Assembly (NCBI GenBank): GCA_963555705.1
Contig: OY743170.1
Location: forward strand, 29,401,362-29,465,361
Direction of reading: 5' to 3'
Length of the DNA stretch: 64,000 nucleotides
Source: Ligustrum vulgare
Lineage: Eukaryota > Streptophyta > Magnoliopsida > Lamiales > Oleaceae
Of this stretch, positions 28,262 to 38,935 are shown one piece after another. The notes under the pieces were generated by a model. That model was not told where the DNA came from. It worked only from the letters and a program-made list of their open reading frames with translations, and ran no database searches. The number at the start of each line of letters is the position of its first letter. Positions within the stretch are counted from its first letter, which is position 1. The position numbers were made by a program, and so were the translations under genes.

Positions 28262-29483
28262 GAATGACATATTACAAAATATCCGTCTCATTAAAAAATT
28301 GTTTCATAAAAACCCAATGGGACAAACATATCAAATCAAGGAAAAAGAATACAGTAATTATTGGAGTATTAAGATGAATGCTGCCTCGTTAAAACCTCAC
28401 CAGGAAAATTCAATGGGACAGAACCTTGGCTAAGGAAAAAGAGTACAGCTACTCCCCCTAGTGTTGATCGCTGTACATCATCGAGTTGATGTATCCCAAT
28501 CTTGTGAACTAGTTTCTTGAATGTAGATGTTGATAGTGTTTTTGTAGATAAATCAGTTTCATTGTCACTTGAGTGAATTTCTTGAAAATTCTGGAGTATT
28601 TTGATGTTACCTCGTTAAAATCTTATCAGAAAAATCCAGTGGGAAAAAATATGAACGAAGGAAAAATAGTACAGCTACTCCCACTGATTCAACTTGTATT
28701 GAATCATTCATTTAGTTACTCCCCCTAATTCAATCTCTACTGAATCATTCATATCTTGATCGTTTCAGGAGTCTCGTATAGGATAGTATATCAATAGATA
28801 TTGATAATAGCTACCTCATTAAAAACCTTTCCAGGAAAAACCTCGTGGGACAAAACCTCGGTTAAGGAAAAAAGAGTGTAACTCATATTAGCTCCCCCTC
28901 ATAGGAACATTACAATTGTTTGGATATTGCATATAATTATTTCAACTGTTAATCGGTGCAATATCTAATATCTTTACCAAGCATATATGAATGACATATA
29001 TCCCATATTATTTGTTCTTCGGATATAAATTCAATTATTCCTTTGAACTTGAAGAACTATAAAACATTTATAATCATTTGAACATGCTACATCGAGTCAT
29101 GTTCTATAATCAATATTATCAATACATTTAATGCATTTCTAAAATTTGGAAGTGACTTATTCACTTCAATGAACAATTAACTTATTCACTTGAGGTGAAT
29201 AATTAACCATGAATTTGAATTTGAAAATCAATTGCCACGATTTTTATTCACAGTAATGGTACATCTCAATTTCAACACTTTGTCATATAGAATCATTTGT
29301 ACCATTCTTCATGTAATCTAATTTCATATTATCAGTCACATCTCATTGGAAATTGAATCTATTAAAGGCATATTATATATTCAGATAGCAAAGTATCTTT
29401 ATACTTGATCAAACAAGTTTCTTAAAAACTTGAATTATATGTTTCAAACATATTTAATCATTAGAGGATTATATTGTATGCTT
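28262..29483 (-). other. 3' part of the copia internal region, non-coding or decayed
   Basis: Contains a recurring phrase, CCTCGTTAAAA...CCAGGAAAA.CC..TGGGACA, at about 28383-28440, 28612-28650 and 28812-28862, each followed by AAGGAAAAA.AGTACAGCTACTCCC or a variant. No pol motif was recognised on the minus strand here. It continues at about 48620 after the gypsy insertion. Confidence 0.6.
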
Positions 29484-30780
29484 TATGATTATTGTCCAAT
29501 TTTACTTATTTTAAAGAAGTAAATAAATGAAAAAAATACAATTTTGGGATATAAACTTTGTCATTTAGAGTAAAATTTATTAAAGATTCAATTTTATTTG
29601 TTTAACTCTAAATTAACTTTAATTGATTAAAATTTCATTTATTTGATTACAGGTATATTTTGGACAATTTCAACCCAAAAATCCCTAACTTAATGGACGG
29701 AAAAAGCCCATAATAGAGCCATCTTCTACTTCAACTCCTGTCCTCTCAAATCTCAAAAAAAAACCTACAGCCGCCACTTTTTTCATCCTCTGTCTTCTCT
29801 CAATTCCTTCAACCACCAGCCACTTATCTTCAACAACTCCAGCCGCAACCCATGCTTTGTCTCTATCTCTTCAACAACTCAGCCGCAGCACCTTCTACCT
29901 CTTCCCTCAGCCTCTGCCCATACGCCACTCTTCCACCATAACCAACCACTCATCAGCACAACCGCCAATACCAGCCTTTCCTCCCAACAGTCGCCACCTC
30001 TCTTCTCTCTGCCTCGACAGTCACCTTCAAGCCACATAACCGCAGCAACCTCTGTTTCGCTCCATTCTCTCACCGTAACCTACAGTCGTAGCTCTCCATC
30101 TGTCTCTTGTTCATACACATCACCTTCCACACAGCCGCCAGCCAGCAACTTCTCTCCATAGCCAACAACCTCATCTTCATTCCCTCAATTCTCGACCAAT
30201 GTCAAACATTCCAGTCTCACCTTCCTTCCCCAACTCAGCCCTCAAACCTCTCTATAACCAGCCCTCTTCTCCACTCATGCCCAGCCTCATTCTTCATCAA
30301 CGAATCAGCAGCCTGCCAATTCTTCACTTCCAAACCAGCAGTCTCCACCGGAATCCTCAACCTCAACAACCGGTCCCAGCCAGCTCCTCCTCACTCTCGC
30401 CAGTCCTTTTTTCGCTTTACACTGAATGTCGTTGATGTGGTATGTATTAAATATGTACACAACATGCTCGACTAAATGCCATAAAATAAATTGACTAATT
30501 TTCTTACTAATGTGTTTAAATCTTATCGATATCAAGAAAATTCACATTAATCTTATTTAGAAAGCCCAATTGATAGCGAAAGAATAACTCCACTCGAATT
30601 CCCTTTCAGTGCAATTTAATTATATTCTTTTTTTATTCATTTAAACACAATTGAAATCATAGTTTAAGTTTCGAATTTAGTTACGATACCAATAAAATCC
30701 CTAGGAAGAATGACCCTGAATTATTGCTAGGCTATAACTTGACCCCTTTATACTTGGAGGGTAGATTTAACATCGAATCA
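29484..30780 (+). repeat. 5' LTR of the Athila-type element, with an internal deletion
   Basis: Starts TATGATTATTGTCCAATT (TGTGATT in the 3' copy) and ends CATCGAATCA just before the primer site. It matches 45609-46552 and then 48286-48619. Relative to the 3' LTR it lacks 382 bp, with the 4-bp match TGAA at the break (30423-30426). The C-rich tract at 29740-30420 is also in the 3' copy and is not a gene, although it gives open frames on both strands. Confidence 0.85.
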
Positions 30781-30786
30781 AGTTTT

Positions 30787-30804
30787 TGGCGCCGTTGCCG
30801 GGGA
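30787..30804 (+). other. tRNA-Asp-type primer binding site
   Basis: TGGCGCCGTTGCCGGGGA, seven bases after the LTR end, is complementary to the 3' end of plant tRNA-Asp and is the primer site expected for Athila-type elements. Confidence 0.9.
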
Positions 30805-30907
30805 TTATTTTGGTGTTAATTAATTTTGCTAAATTCTTTTACTTTTTTTTGTTTTATATATATATATATATTTTCATTACTACTATTCTTGATATTGTTC
30901 ATTGTTT

Positions 30908-31513
30908 ATGTCCGTTTGGTTTCGAGATCATTCTAAGCGATTAGTAAGATCAGAACCCACTAACCAATTTTTAATTCTTGAAAATCAGCAAGTAGTAATG
31001 GCAAATAATGCAGATCCAAATGAGGCGCCAGTCGTTCGAAGTCTTAGAGATTACATTTTTCCAACGGTGGCAAGCACTCCGTCATGCATAATAATTCCTG
31101 CAAATGCAGCGGTCTTCAGCTTTAAATCGGGAATCATTGATCATCTACCACGCTTCCATGGGATGCCATCAGAGAGTCCATATCACCACATCCAGGAATT
31201 CGAAGGGGTTTGTTTTACTTTTTTTGAAAGAAATTGCACTGAGGAAGTCATTCAACTCAAGCTTTTCCCTTTTTCACTAAAGGATAAAGCTAAGTCATGG
31301 CTTAATTCTTTAAGGCCTGGTTCAATTACAAATTGGGCAAATATGCGGAAAGAGTTCATTAAAAAGTTTTTTCCACCACAAAGAACCACCGCTATTCAAA
31401 GACAAATTATGAATTTTTCCCAAAAAAATAATGAAAATTTTTATACTAGTTGGGAAAGATTCAAAGATTTGTTGTTATCTTGTCCCATCATGATTATGAG
31501 CAATGCTAACTAA
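30908..31513 (+). pseudogene. gag, N-terminal part (Athila-type)
   Basis: The first ATG in the frame is at 30908. The frame reads SLRDYIFPTVAS, then FHGMPSESPYHHIQEFEGVC, LFPFSLKDKAKSWLNSLRPG and NFYTSWERFKDLLLSCP, the retrotransposon gag (capsid) domain. It breaks at about 31490 by a frameshift within the SCPHH-type block; the continuation FFYEGLRPEMRQFVQTMS reads in another frame from about 31515. Gag forms the virus-like particle that packages element RNA. Confidence 0.85.
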
Positions 31514-31514
31514 A

Positions 31515-32729
31515 TTTTTTTATGAAGGGCTCAGACCAGAAATGAGGCAATTTGTGCAAACCATGAGTAATGTGATTTCTTTGCAAAAGATCCAAATGAA
31601 GTTTTTACATTTTTTGATGATTTAGCTGAAAATGCCCAATCTTGGGATAACATTGATGAGTTTGATAGGGGTGTTCCAATAAAAACTGAATTTTCAAAAA
31701 TTGCATCTGGAAATGGAATTCATTCACTTAGACCAGATGATGACATAAATGCCCGATTGGCTGTTATCACTCGAAAAATTGAAAATCTGGAAACTCAAAA
31801 AGTGAATGAAGTCAATTTCTCTTCCATTATTTTAGAAAATTGTTCAATTTGTGAAGATATACAACATGTAACCTCTGATTATCCTGCACTTCCCCAACTA
31901 TTCCCCAACTAAAAGAGATGTATTTTGATCAATCTGTTGCTGTCAATATGATTTCCAAGCCTTATTCTAATCCATATTCGAGTACTTTTAATCCAGGTTG
32001 GAGAAATCATCCAATTTTCAGTTGGAGGAATGACCAAGGAGGAAGCAACAATGTTGGCAACAATGCTGGACCTTCACAACCAACACCTTATATGTCATCG
32101 CAGAAGAGAAGTCTGGAAGACCAAATCCAACAATTCATGCAGAGTCAAGCTGCCATCAACAATCAAAGCTCTCAGGCCATTAATGACATCCGATCTCAGC
32201 ATACAAAGCTGACTACTCAAGCAAGTGCACTAGAAAAAGGTAAGTTTCTAGCTCAACCAATGCCTAATCCTCAAACTCAATACAATGGGGTCGATGAGTC
32301 CAATCTAAGACATGTGAAAGCAGTAACTACCTTGAGAAGTGGTAAGCAAATCCAAGTTCCTGAACCTAAAGAGAACTTGGTGGGTAAGCAAGTTGAACAT
32401 CCTGTTGATGATACTGTGTTAAAATCTGTATATGATGTACAGGACCACCTAGGCCAATAGTAGGTGCACCCCCTGCCCCTTTTCCTCAAAGATTACAACC
32501 TGGTAATAAGACCAAAAATCAAACAGAAATTCATGAGATTTTTAAGCAAGTTAGGGTAAATATTCCTCTATTAGATGCAATTCAACAAGTTCCTGCTTAT
32601 GCTAAATTTCTTAAGGATTTGTGTACAGTAAAGAGGAAGTTAGCTGTTAAGAATAAAGCATTTTTGACTGAACAAGTGAGTTCTATCATACAGTGCCAAA
32701 CTCCTCAAAAATTTAAAGATCCTGGTTCT
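31515..32729 (+). pseudogene. gag, C-terminal part, up to the nested insertion
   Basis: Pieces in alternating frames: FFYEGLRPEMRQFVQTMSN, then NAQSWDNIDEFDRG, then at 31918-32460 PYSNPYSSTFNPGWRNHPIF with Gln-rich coiled stretches and KAVTTLRSGKQIQVPEP. After a TAG at about 32458 the reading continues PAPFPQRLQPGN and VNIPLLDAIQQVPAYAKFLK to the insertion point, where the target duplication GTTCT occurs. This is the usual gag to protease transition of Athila-type polyproteins. Confidence 0.8.
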
Positions 32730-34228
32730 TGATGCGTGTCGCAATGCACCAAAATAATAAATAATTCCTTACTCGTTAAATATTAATTAATAATGTAGTA
32801 GCGAGAGTAAGGGTCGATCCCACGAGGAACGGAAACTAATTTTAGTTGTTCGATCAATTAGAATGGAATGGGGGGTTTTGTTGTTTGAATTGCTTGAATG
32901 AAAACTATGCATAAAAATAAACAATTAAATATGACTAAAGAAATAATATGAGAGGAAATCTTGTTCTCGGGTTCGGTTGTGCCCTCAATTAATGTTATAC
33001 TTTTCCTTGTAACGTGTTTCTATTCCTAATTCAATTATCAATCATAAATAATCAACAAGCTCTGATTATCTAAATTCTTCCTTATGTGTGTTGATTCAAA
33101 ATAAGCTCTTTGAACCAATTCCAGCCATGGACAATCCTAAACAAGCTCTTAGGATTTAATGCACGACTAGTATGAAAATTTAGAAGAATATATTGAATTG
33201 GATCGTTAATTACACAAGGTCGAATTAATCAATCCAAGTTGAATTATTACTAAACCTGCACGAGATTTATTTGCTACTAAAGTAAAGATTCAATGACAAT
33301 TATGGATCAAGAATCTAAACATAGCATATTCATGAATCCAAAGATCAATAATCCAATTGGCCAAATTAAACTATTAATCAAATAAACTCAATTGAACATT
33401 CAAAACATAATAATCCAACAATTGAAATAAATGAATAAATTCACGCTACTAATTTGTAGGAAAAGAAAATAACATAATTAAATTGACACAACTTCCCCTT
33501 TGAACAAGATATGGAATCTAGCCTAGCATGGTTGTGGTAGATTCTTCAAGTTGCTTCATGAATTCCATTGTTGTTGATATTCTTGCGCTTGAAAATCTCC
33601 CAAGAATGCTCTATATTTTTCTCTCAATTTTCCTCAATGTTTTGCCTCTTTCACAATAATAAAAGTCTTTTTTTCTTGTCATGAAACTCCCTTTTTATAG
33701 CTCCAATTTCGTGCCCTAGCTTTGACCTCAAGAAATCCCAAATTATGGAAAGAATTGAAATAAGGAAATTCTTGACTTGAATAGTTACGGCCGTAACTAT
33801 TCTTTTACGGCCGTAATTGAGTTTCTGCGTATTTTCCAAAGTTGACATTACGGCCGTGACATATCCATTTACGGGCGTGACATATCCATTTACGGCCGTG
33901 ACTAAGTCTCTGCTGATTTCTTTCTTTTAGACGGTTACGGCCGTAACTTTACCTTTACGGCCGTAACTAAGTCTCTGCTTATTTTCAACTTGCTTCACGA
34001 CACTTTCACGGCCGTAACCTTATTTTCTTACGGCCGTAACTTTATTTGCATGAAAGTCCCCAAACTTCAGTTTTGAGTGCATTTTGATCCTTTTTTCTTC
34101 TTTTCTCTTCTTCTATGATCCTATACAATATAAAACATACAATGCATTAATAATACTTAGATAGAATCACATTATTGCTTATTCAAGGATATAAGTGCAT
34201 CAAATAAACGTTAATATAACACTTATCA
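32730..34228 (-). repeat. 3' LTR of the nested element
   Basis: Plus strand starts TGATGCGTGTCGCAATGCACC and ends ATAACACTTATCA. It is almost identical to 38936-40434. It contains nine copies of a TTACGGCCGTAA-type palindrome (33784-34040). A minus-strand purine tract (plus strand AATCCCCTCACA at 34229-34240) borders it. Confidence 0.93.
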
Positions 34229-36410
34229 AATCCCCTCACACTTGAACCATTGTTCGTCCTCGAACAAAGATTTGCAAAGAAAACAATAGGATTCAAACAA
34301 TAGATTACAATTTAGATACTTGAGGTTGCAACCCACTTTTCTTTAACAAAAATGTTCCATTGCATGATCGGACTGTGTTAGTGTGTGCTAGAGATGCAAC
34401 GCCCTTTATTTCCCATCCCAATCATGGCTCGTTTCCTTTCACCTCTCGTGAGCACTCACCTCCCAATCATTTATGAGTGACTACAAAGATAATAGTTTCA
34501 CCCAATTCTGGAAGAAATTATTCGTGTAAACCGAGTTGTTCATGATGTGAATTCAGTCAACACAGTACCCCTGACCACATTCATAGCACCAACCCTAGAC
34601 CAAGCAATTCAAACCACTCATAAGCATATGTAATGGGAGTTAACACCCTCACAAGATATTTCTCTCTTCGCACAAAGTGTATAAGGGTTTGAATTTTCGC
34701 TCATCTCTCTGCATGGATAAGTCAGTACCACAGATTACCTAACTGTCATAACCGGAGCCAACAATAACACAAGTGCAAAGCGAAGGTCTTTATTTGGTTG
34801 TAGCGGGGCTTCGGGTCAGGTAGGATAAAAGGATATATTTAGGCTGAGTCGAGAAGGAATTTCGCAAACTAAGTCAATTCAAAATAGCATTACTTCCTTC
34901 TCCCTTAATATGATCTTCATTGTTTCCCGCTACCCAACTTTGTTCACACTTGAATCTCTTCTCTTCTTTTCTTTTCTTTTTTTCTTTTTTCAAAAGTTGA
35001 GTGTTTGACATCATCAACTACTAATTTCCGTGACGAACCTCCTTTTCATTGCTTTTTCTCTTTCGATTTTTTTTTTTTTTTCAAATAAAGGATTCAACTT
35101 TTTCTCAATCACAAGATAGAACTTCAATCCCATGAATTCAGTCAATTACACGGCCATCGCCCAACACAAGATAATCATTTTCAACTTCTTAGACTTAGAC
35201 CATAGCACAATCCTCAATCAACAAAAGCTTGCGAATCCCCTCTCCATGGGTTCAAAACAGAGATAATGCGAAAGAAAGGGTATTCATGGCTTGTAGCGTG
35301 GCAAAAAAATCAAAGAAAGGCTAAGGCTCAAAAGGGCTTCTAATGGTCCATGTAGCAAGGTAGGCTCTTTTAGCAGTTAAATTTGGTTTAACCTATTGCC
35401 TTGCTATAATTTGCACTTGAATCAAGAAGCTACAACGACATGCACAAGAAAGCACATCCAAACATAACCCAACCATGCAGGACACACATCAAAGAATTAC
35501 GAGCTCATAAGTATTAAAAACAGCTCTTAGGCTCAAAAGCTCACAAATTATGGTTTTCATGTGTTACTCCCATCCAATTATGAGTTATAGGTCATTGCTC
35601 GATCTTCATTCCAATTCTAAGTCCATTGGTCGAGGATAACGGTTAAAAGTATTCAAACCATGACTACTCACAAAAGTATAATCATTTCTGATGGAATTGG
35701 GACGCTCAGGGTTATATATGAAGGGATAATACATTTATTCCTGTTTGGGTTGACTAGGTTGTAGACATCTGACAATTTTTCTTTTCATTTTCAACCTATT
35801 GTGCAGTTTTGGGCGAGATCATCTCTATGTGCTCAATTTATATCCAATTATGCAATGATTTTTCAAAAAAATGAACCAAAAGTGGGGTCGCTTCCTATCA
35901 AAGATTAAAATGGATGCTGACTCAAACTGAATTTTTACGTTTCGACTACAGAAAGAAGATAAAGACATTAAGCTCACAATCAATTCAATCCTCCCCACAC
36001 TTAAACAAAACAATGTCCTCATTGAAAAATAAAGCTAAACAGTAGGAGGGGGAAAATAATTTTTTTTTTTTTTTTTAATTTGAAATTTCTGGATTTACGG
36101 CCGTAAAGATGTCTCTTACGGCCGTAATTAGGACACTGAAAATTTTGGGGAAAAGTGAATTACAGCCGTAAAGATGTGTCTTACGGCCGTAAGGTGGTTT
36201 CTGAATAAATGTTTAAAAATCGAATTACGGCCGTAAGGTTGCCTATGAGGTTTTTTTTTTTGAAATGACTAAATAAACTAAAATTAACCACAAACGAAAA
36301 TACGAAAATAAAAATTAAAAAGTTGAGGAGGTAAAGAAACTCCCCTCTCGGGTTGCCTCCCGAGCAGCGCCTTTTTTTACTGTCGTTGGCTCGACAGGTT
36401 GCTTCCTTCT
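34229..36410 (-). other. Non-coding 3' region of the nested element
   Basis: No protein domain. It contains five TTACGGCCGTAA-type palindromes (36094-36238), the conserved hairpin word CAATGTCCTCATTG (36011-36024), and a CTCGGGTTGCCTCCCGAG stem-loop (36347-36364) just after the end of the protease frame. The position where pol would lie is occupied only by this. Confidence 0.75.
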
Positions 36411-38345
36411 TCATCCGGGATCAACTGGACTTCCAAAGCTTAATTTCCTCTTCATGCTCTTCATTAGTGCCTGCAAAGTAGGGGGTAGAAGCTCCTCATA
36501 AGAAACGGATGATGTGGTACATGAGATTGTACCTGGTTGTGGCAGCTTTGGACAATCATTAAGTTCAGCAACAGTTTCCTGAAATGGAGAATGACTCACA
36601 ACAGTAGAGTGAACTTCGTTAGCATCATTAATGTGTTTCATGGAGTCATAAATATTGAACTTAACAATTTCATTATCAAACTCCATGGTAAGTATACCAT
36701 CACTAACATCTATTTTAGTTTTCGATGTTTTTAGGAATGGTCTGCCTAACAAAATAGGAGTGGGGTTTGGAGAGTGATCATCATTCATGTCCAACACATA
36801 AAAATCTGCCGGAAACACTAAACCCCCTACTTGTACTAAAACATCTTCAACTACCCCATCTGGATATGCATTGGAATGGTCGGCTAGTTGAATGATAACA
36901 CTAGTTTCAGTCATCTTAGCGAGTTTCAATGAAGTGTACGTAGATCTAGGAATTACATTTATAGATGCTCCTAAGTCTATCAATGCACGATCTATCCTAG
37001 TGTTACCTATTTGACAGGGTATGGTAAACATACCTGGATCCTTGCACTTGGGAGGTAATTTTCTTTGAAGAAGTGCAGATACAGACTCACCCATTCTCAC
37101 CATCTCATTTCCCACCAGTTTCCGTTTGCTAGTGCATAAATCTTTTAAAAATTTTGCATACCGGGGGACTTGCTTGATGGCCTCCAATAGCGGGATATTG
37201 ATCTCAACCTTCCTAAACATCTCTAACATGTCCTTTTCCTTGCTCTCTTTGTTTGTCTTTGCTAACCTGGTAGGAAAAGGAGGTGGAGTCGATTTAGCAA
37301 TTGAATCAGAGTTGGATTTTACATGCGGGATTTGTGAAGTGGCATCCCCCTTTTCAACTTCTTTCTCTTCGTCCCCTTCACTCGATGGGGCCTGCTTTAG
37401 CGAACCTTCAATCACTTTTCCACTCCGCAGGGATATGGCACTCACGTTTTTAGGATTTATCTCTGGTTGAGATGGCAGCTTCCCTCCAGATTGTGCCTCC
37501 AATCTATTTATGGCAGTGGCCATTTGGCTCATTTGATTTTCCAGGTTTTGAATGCTGGATTTGGTCTCCTGTTGAAATTGAATTGTGTTAGAAGCCAAAG
37601 TTTTAACCATGTCTTCTAGAGAGATACCTGAGTTCTGGGGCCTTTGTTGATACTGTCCCTGTAAATGGAAATTTCCTTGTTGTTGGAAATGCCCTTGAGA
37701 TTTGTTGGAGGGGAAACCCGGGGGCTTGTTATTCCCATAGCTTAGATTGGGGTGATCCCTCCAGCCAGGGTTATAGGTATTGGAGTACGGGTTGTATTGC
37801 TGTTTTTGAAATGGAAACCCTTCTGCAGCCTTTACCTGTTCGCCATTCTCCTCTTGCAACACCGGACATGTATCCGTTGGATGTCCAAAGTTTGAACAGA
37901 TTCCACATGCCTTGACCTGATTCGAGCTCCCTACAGCAAGCTGCTTAACGAGATTGGTTAGTTCATATAATTGACCTTCGATATTGGAACTGCTTACCTC
38001 GTTCACTCGGCGGACTTGGGAATCTCGGGTTGAATTGAATTGTTGAGTATTTTCTGCCATATTAGAGATTAAAGCCCGCGCTTGTTCCGACGTCTTGTCC
38101 ATCAGTGCTCCTCCACTTGCGGCATCTATCATGTTTCTATCCATAGGTGCTAAGCCTTCGTAGAAATACTGCACCAGGAGTTGCTCACTGATTTGATGGT
38201 GGGGGCAGCTCGAAATGAGTTTCTTGAAGCGCTCCCAGTACTCATATAATGTCTCGCCATTGCTTTGGCGAACCCCGCAAATCTCCTTCCGGATTGTCCC
38301 CGCCCTAGATGCAGGGAAGTATTTCTCTAAAAACAACCTCTTCAT
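36411..38345 (-). CDS. gag C-terminal part fused to aspartic protease (nested element)
   Basis: 644-residue minus-strand frame. Residues 1-100 continue the gag capsid domain (FLEKYFPASRAGTIRKEICG, ETLYEYWERFKKLISSCPHH). Residues 147-160 form a CCHC zinc knuckle (C-x2-C-x4-H-x4-C, CGICSNFGHPTDTC). A Gln/Asn-rich region (180-290) follows. From about 440 there is a retropepsin-like domain with DLGAS (457-461) and ILLGRPF (531-537). It ends at VDPG without any RT. The gag N-terminus lies in a different frame just upstream (38342-38791), overlapping by 4 nt, so the two are separated by a one-base shift. Confidence 0.88.
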   Translation of the reverse strand: MKRLFLEKYFPASRAGTIRKEICGVRQSNGETLYEYWERFKKLISSCPHHQISEQLLVQYFYEGLAPMDRNMIDAASGGALMDKTSEQARALISNMAENTQQFNSTRDSQVRRVNEVSSSNIEGQLYELTNLVKQLAVGSSNQVKACGICSNFGHPTDTCPVLQEENGEQVKAAEGFPFQKQQYNPYSNTYNPGWRDHPNLSYGNNKPPGFPSNKSQGHFQQQGNFHLQGQYQQRPQNSGISLEDMVKTLASNTIQFQQETKSSIQNLENQMSQMATAINRLEAQSGGKLPSQPEINPKNVSAISLRSGKVIEGSLKQAPSSEGDEEKEVEKGDATSQIPHVKSNSDSIAKSTPPPFPTRLAKTNKESKEKDMLEMFRKVEINIPLLEAIKQVPRYAKFLKDLCTSKRKLVGNEMVRMGESVSALLQRKLPPKCKDPGMFTIPCQIGNTRIDRALIDLGASINVIPRSTYTSLKLAKMTETSVIIQLADHSNAYPDGVVEDVLVQVGGLVFPADFYVLDMNDDHSPNPTPILLGRPFLKTSKTKIDVSDGILTMEFDNEIVKFNIYDSMKHINDANEVHSTVVSHSPFQETVAELNDCPKLPQPGTISCTTSSVSYEELLPPTLQALMKSMKRKLSFGSPVDPG

Positions 38346-38791
38346 ATCATTCCATGTGGTGACGATCCAGATGGTAGACAGTACAACCAGTCTGTAGCGG
38401 CATCCTTCAATGAGAATGGGAAAGCCCTCATCTTGATTTGCTCCTCGGTAATACCCGTGGGTCTCATACTATCACATACCACGTGGAACTCCTTGAGATG
38501 TCTATATGGATCTTCACCGGCATGTCCCCGAAAAGTAGGTAGAAGGTGGATCAACCCGGATTTTAGCTCAAAGGTTCGTCCTTCCTCCACCGCCGGAAAT
38601 GTGACGCACAATGGTTGTTGAACGACATCCGGAGTGGCTAGCTGCTTAAGAGTCAAATTGTTGTTGTTAGCTGCCATTGTTTGTTGTGCTGCTCTCCTTT
38701 GCTGTCGAAAAGTCCTCTCAATTTCTGGGTCAAGATCAAAAATTTCACAATTAGTTGACCGAGTTTTAAGCATACAAGCAAAGAAGCACAA
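38342..38791 (-). CDS. gag N-terminal part (nested element)
   Basis: 149-residue minus-strand frame: DLDPEIERTFRQQRRAAQQ, then the capsid start FELKSGLIHLLPTFRGHAGE, DPYRHLKEFHVVC, MRAFPFSLKDAATDWLYCLP. It terminates just after LPSGS, while the capsid continues in the next frame from 38345. A one-nucleotide indel near 38360-38370 best explains this. Programmed frameshifting is less likely, because the break lies inside the capsid domain. Confidence 0.85.
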   Translation of the reverse strand: MCFFACMLKTRSTNCEIFDLDPEIERTFRQQRRAAQQTMAANNNNLTLKQLATPDVVQQPLCVTFPAVEEGRTFELKSGLIHLLPTFRGHAGEDPYRHLKEFHVVCDSMRPTGITEEQIKMRAFPFSLKDAATDWLYCLPSGSSPHGMI

Positions 38792-38914
38792 ATAATTACT
38801 AATTTTTTTTTTTTTTGAAAAATTATAGAAATAAAGTGAAAATAAAATTAATAAAATAAAATGTAGAAAAAATAAAATTCTAATTAACTAAACAACTAAA
38901 TTGGTTGACCGTCC

Positions 38915-38931
38915 CCGGCAACGGCGCCAAA
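38915..38931 (-). other. tRNA-Asp-type primer binding site of the nested element
   Basis: The minus strand reads TGGCGCCGTTGCCGGGG, five bases inside the 5' LTR end (CACACATCA), the same primer class as the element it inserted into. Confidence 0.88.
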
Positions 38932-38935
38932 AATT

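Noticed and set aside
29857..30475. Proline/serine-rich open frames on both strands near 29.8-30.5 kb and again at 46.0-46.7 kb
   Set aside because: They lie in the C-rich part of the Athila LTR and occur in both LTR copies. Overlapping frames on both strands are expected from biased composition, so they are not genes.
37126..37470. Plus-strand frame of 114 residues opposite the nested element's gag-protease
   Set aside because: Antisense shadow of the well-supported minus-strand gag-protease frame.
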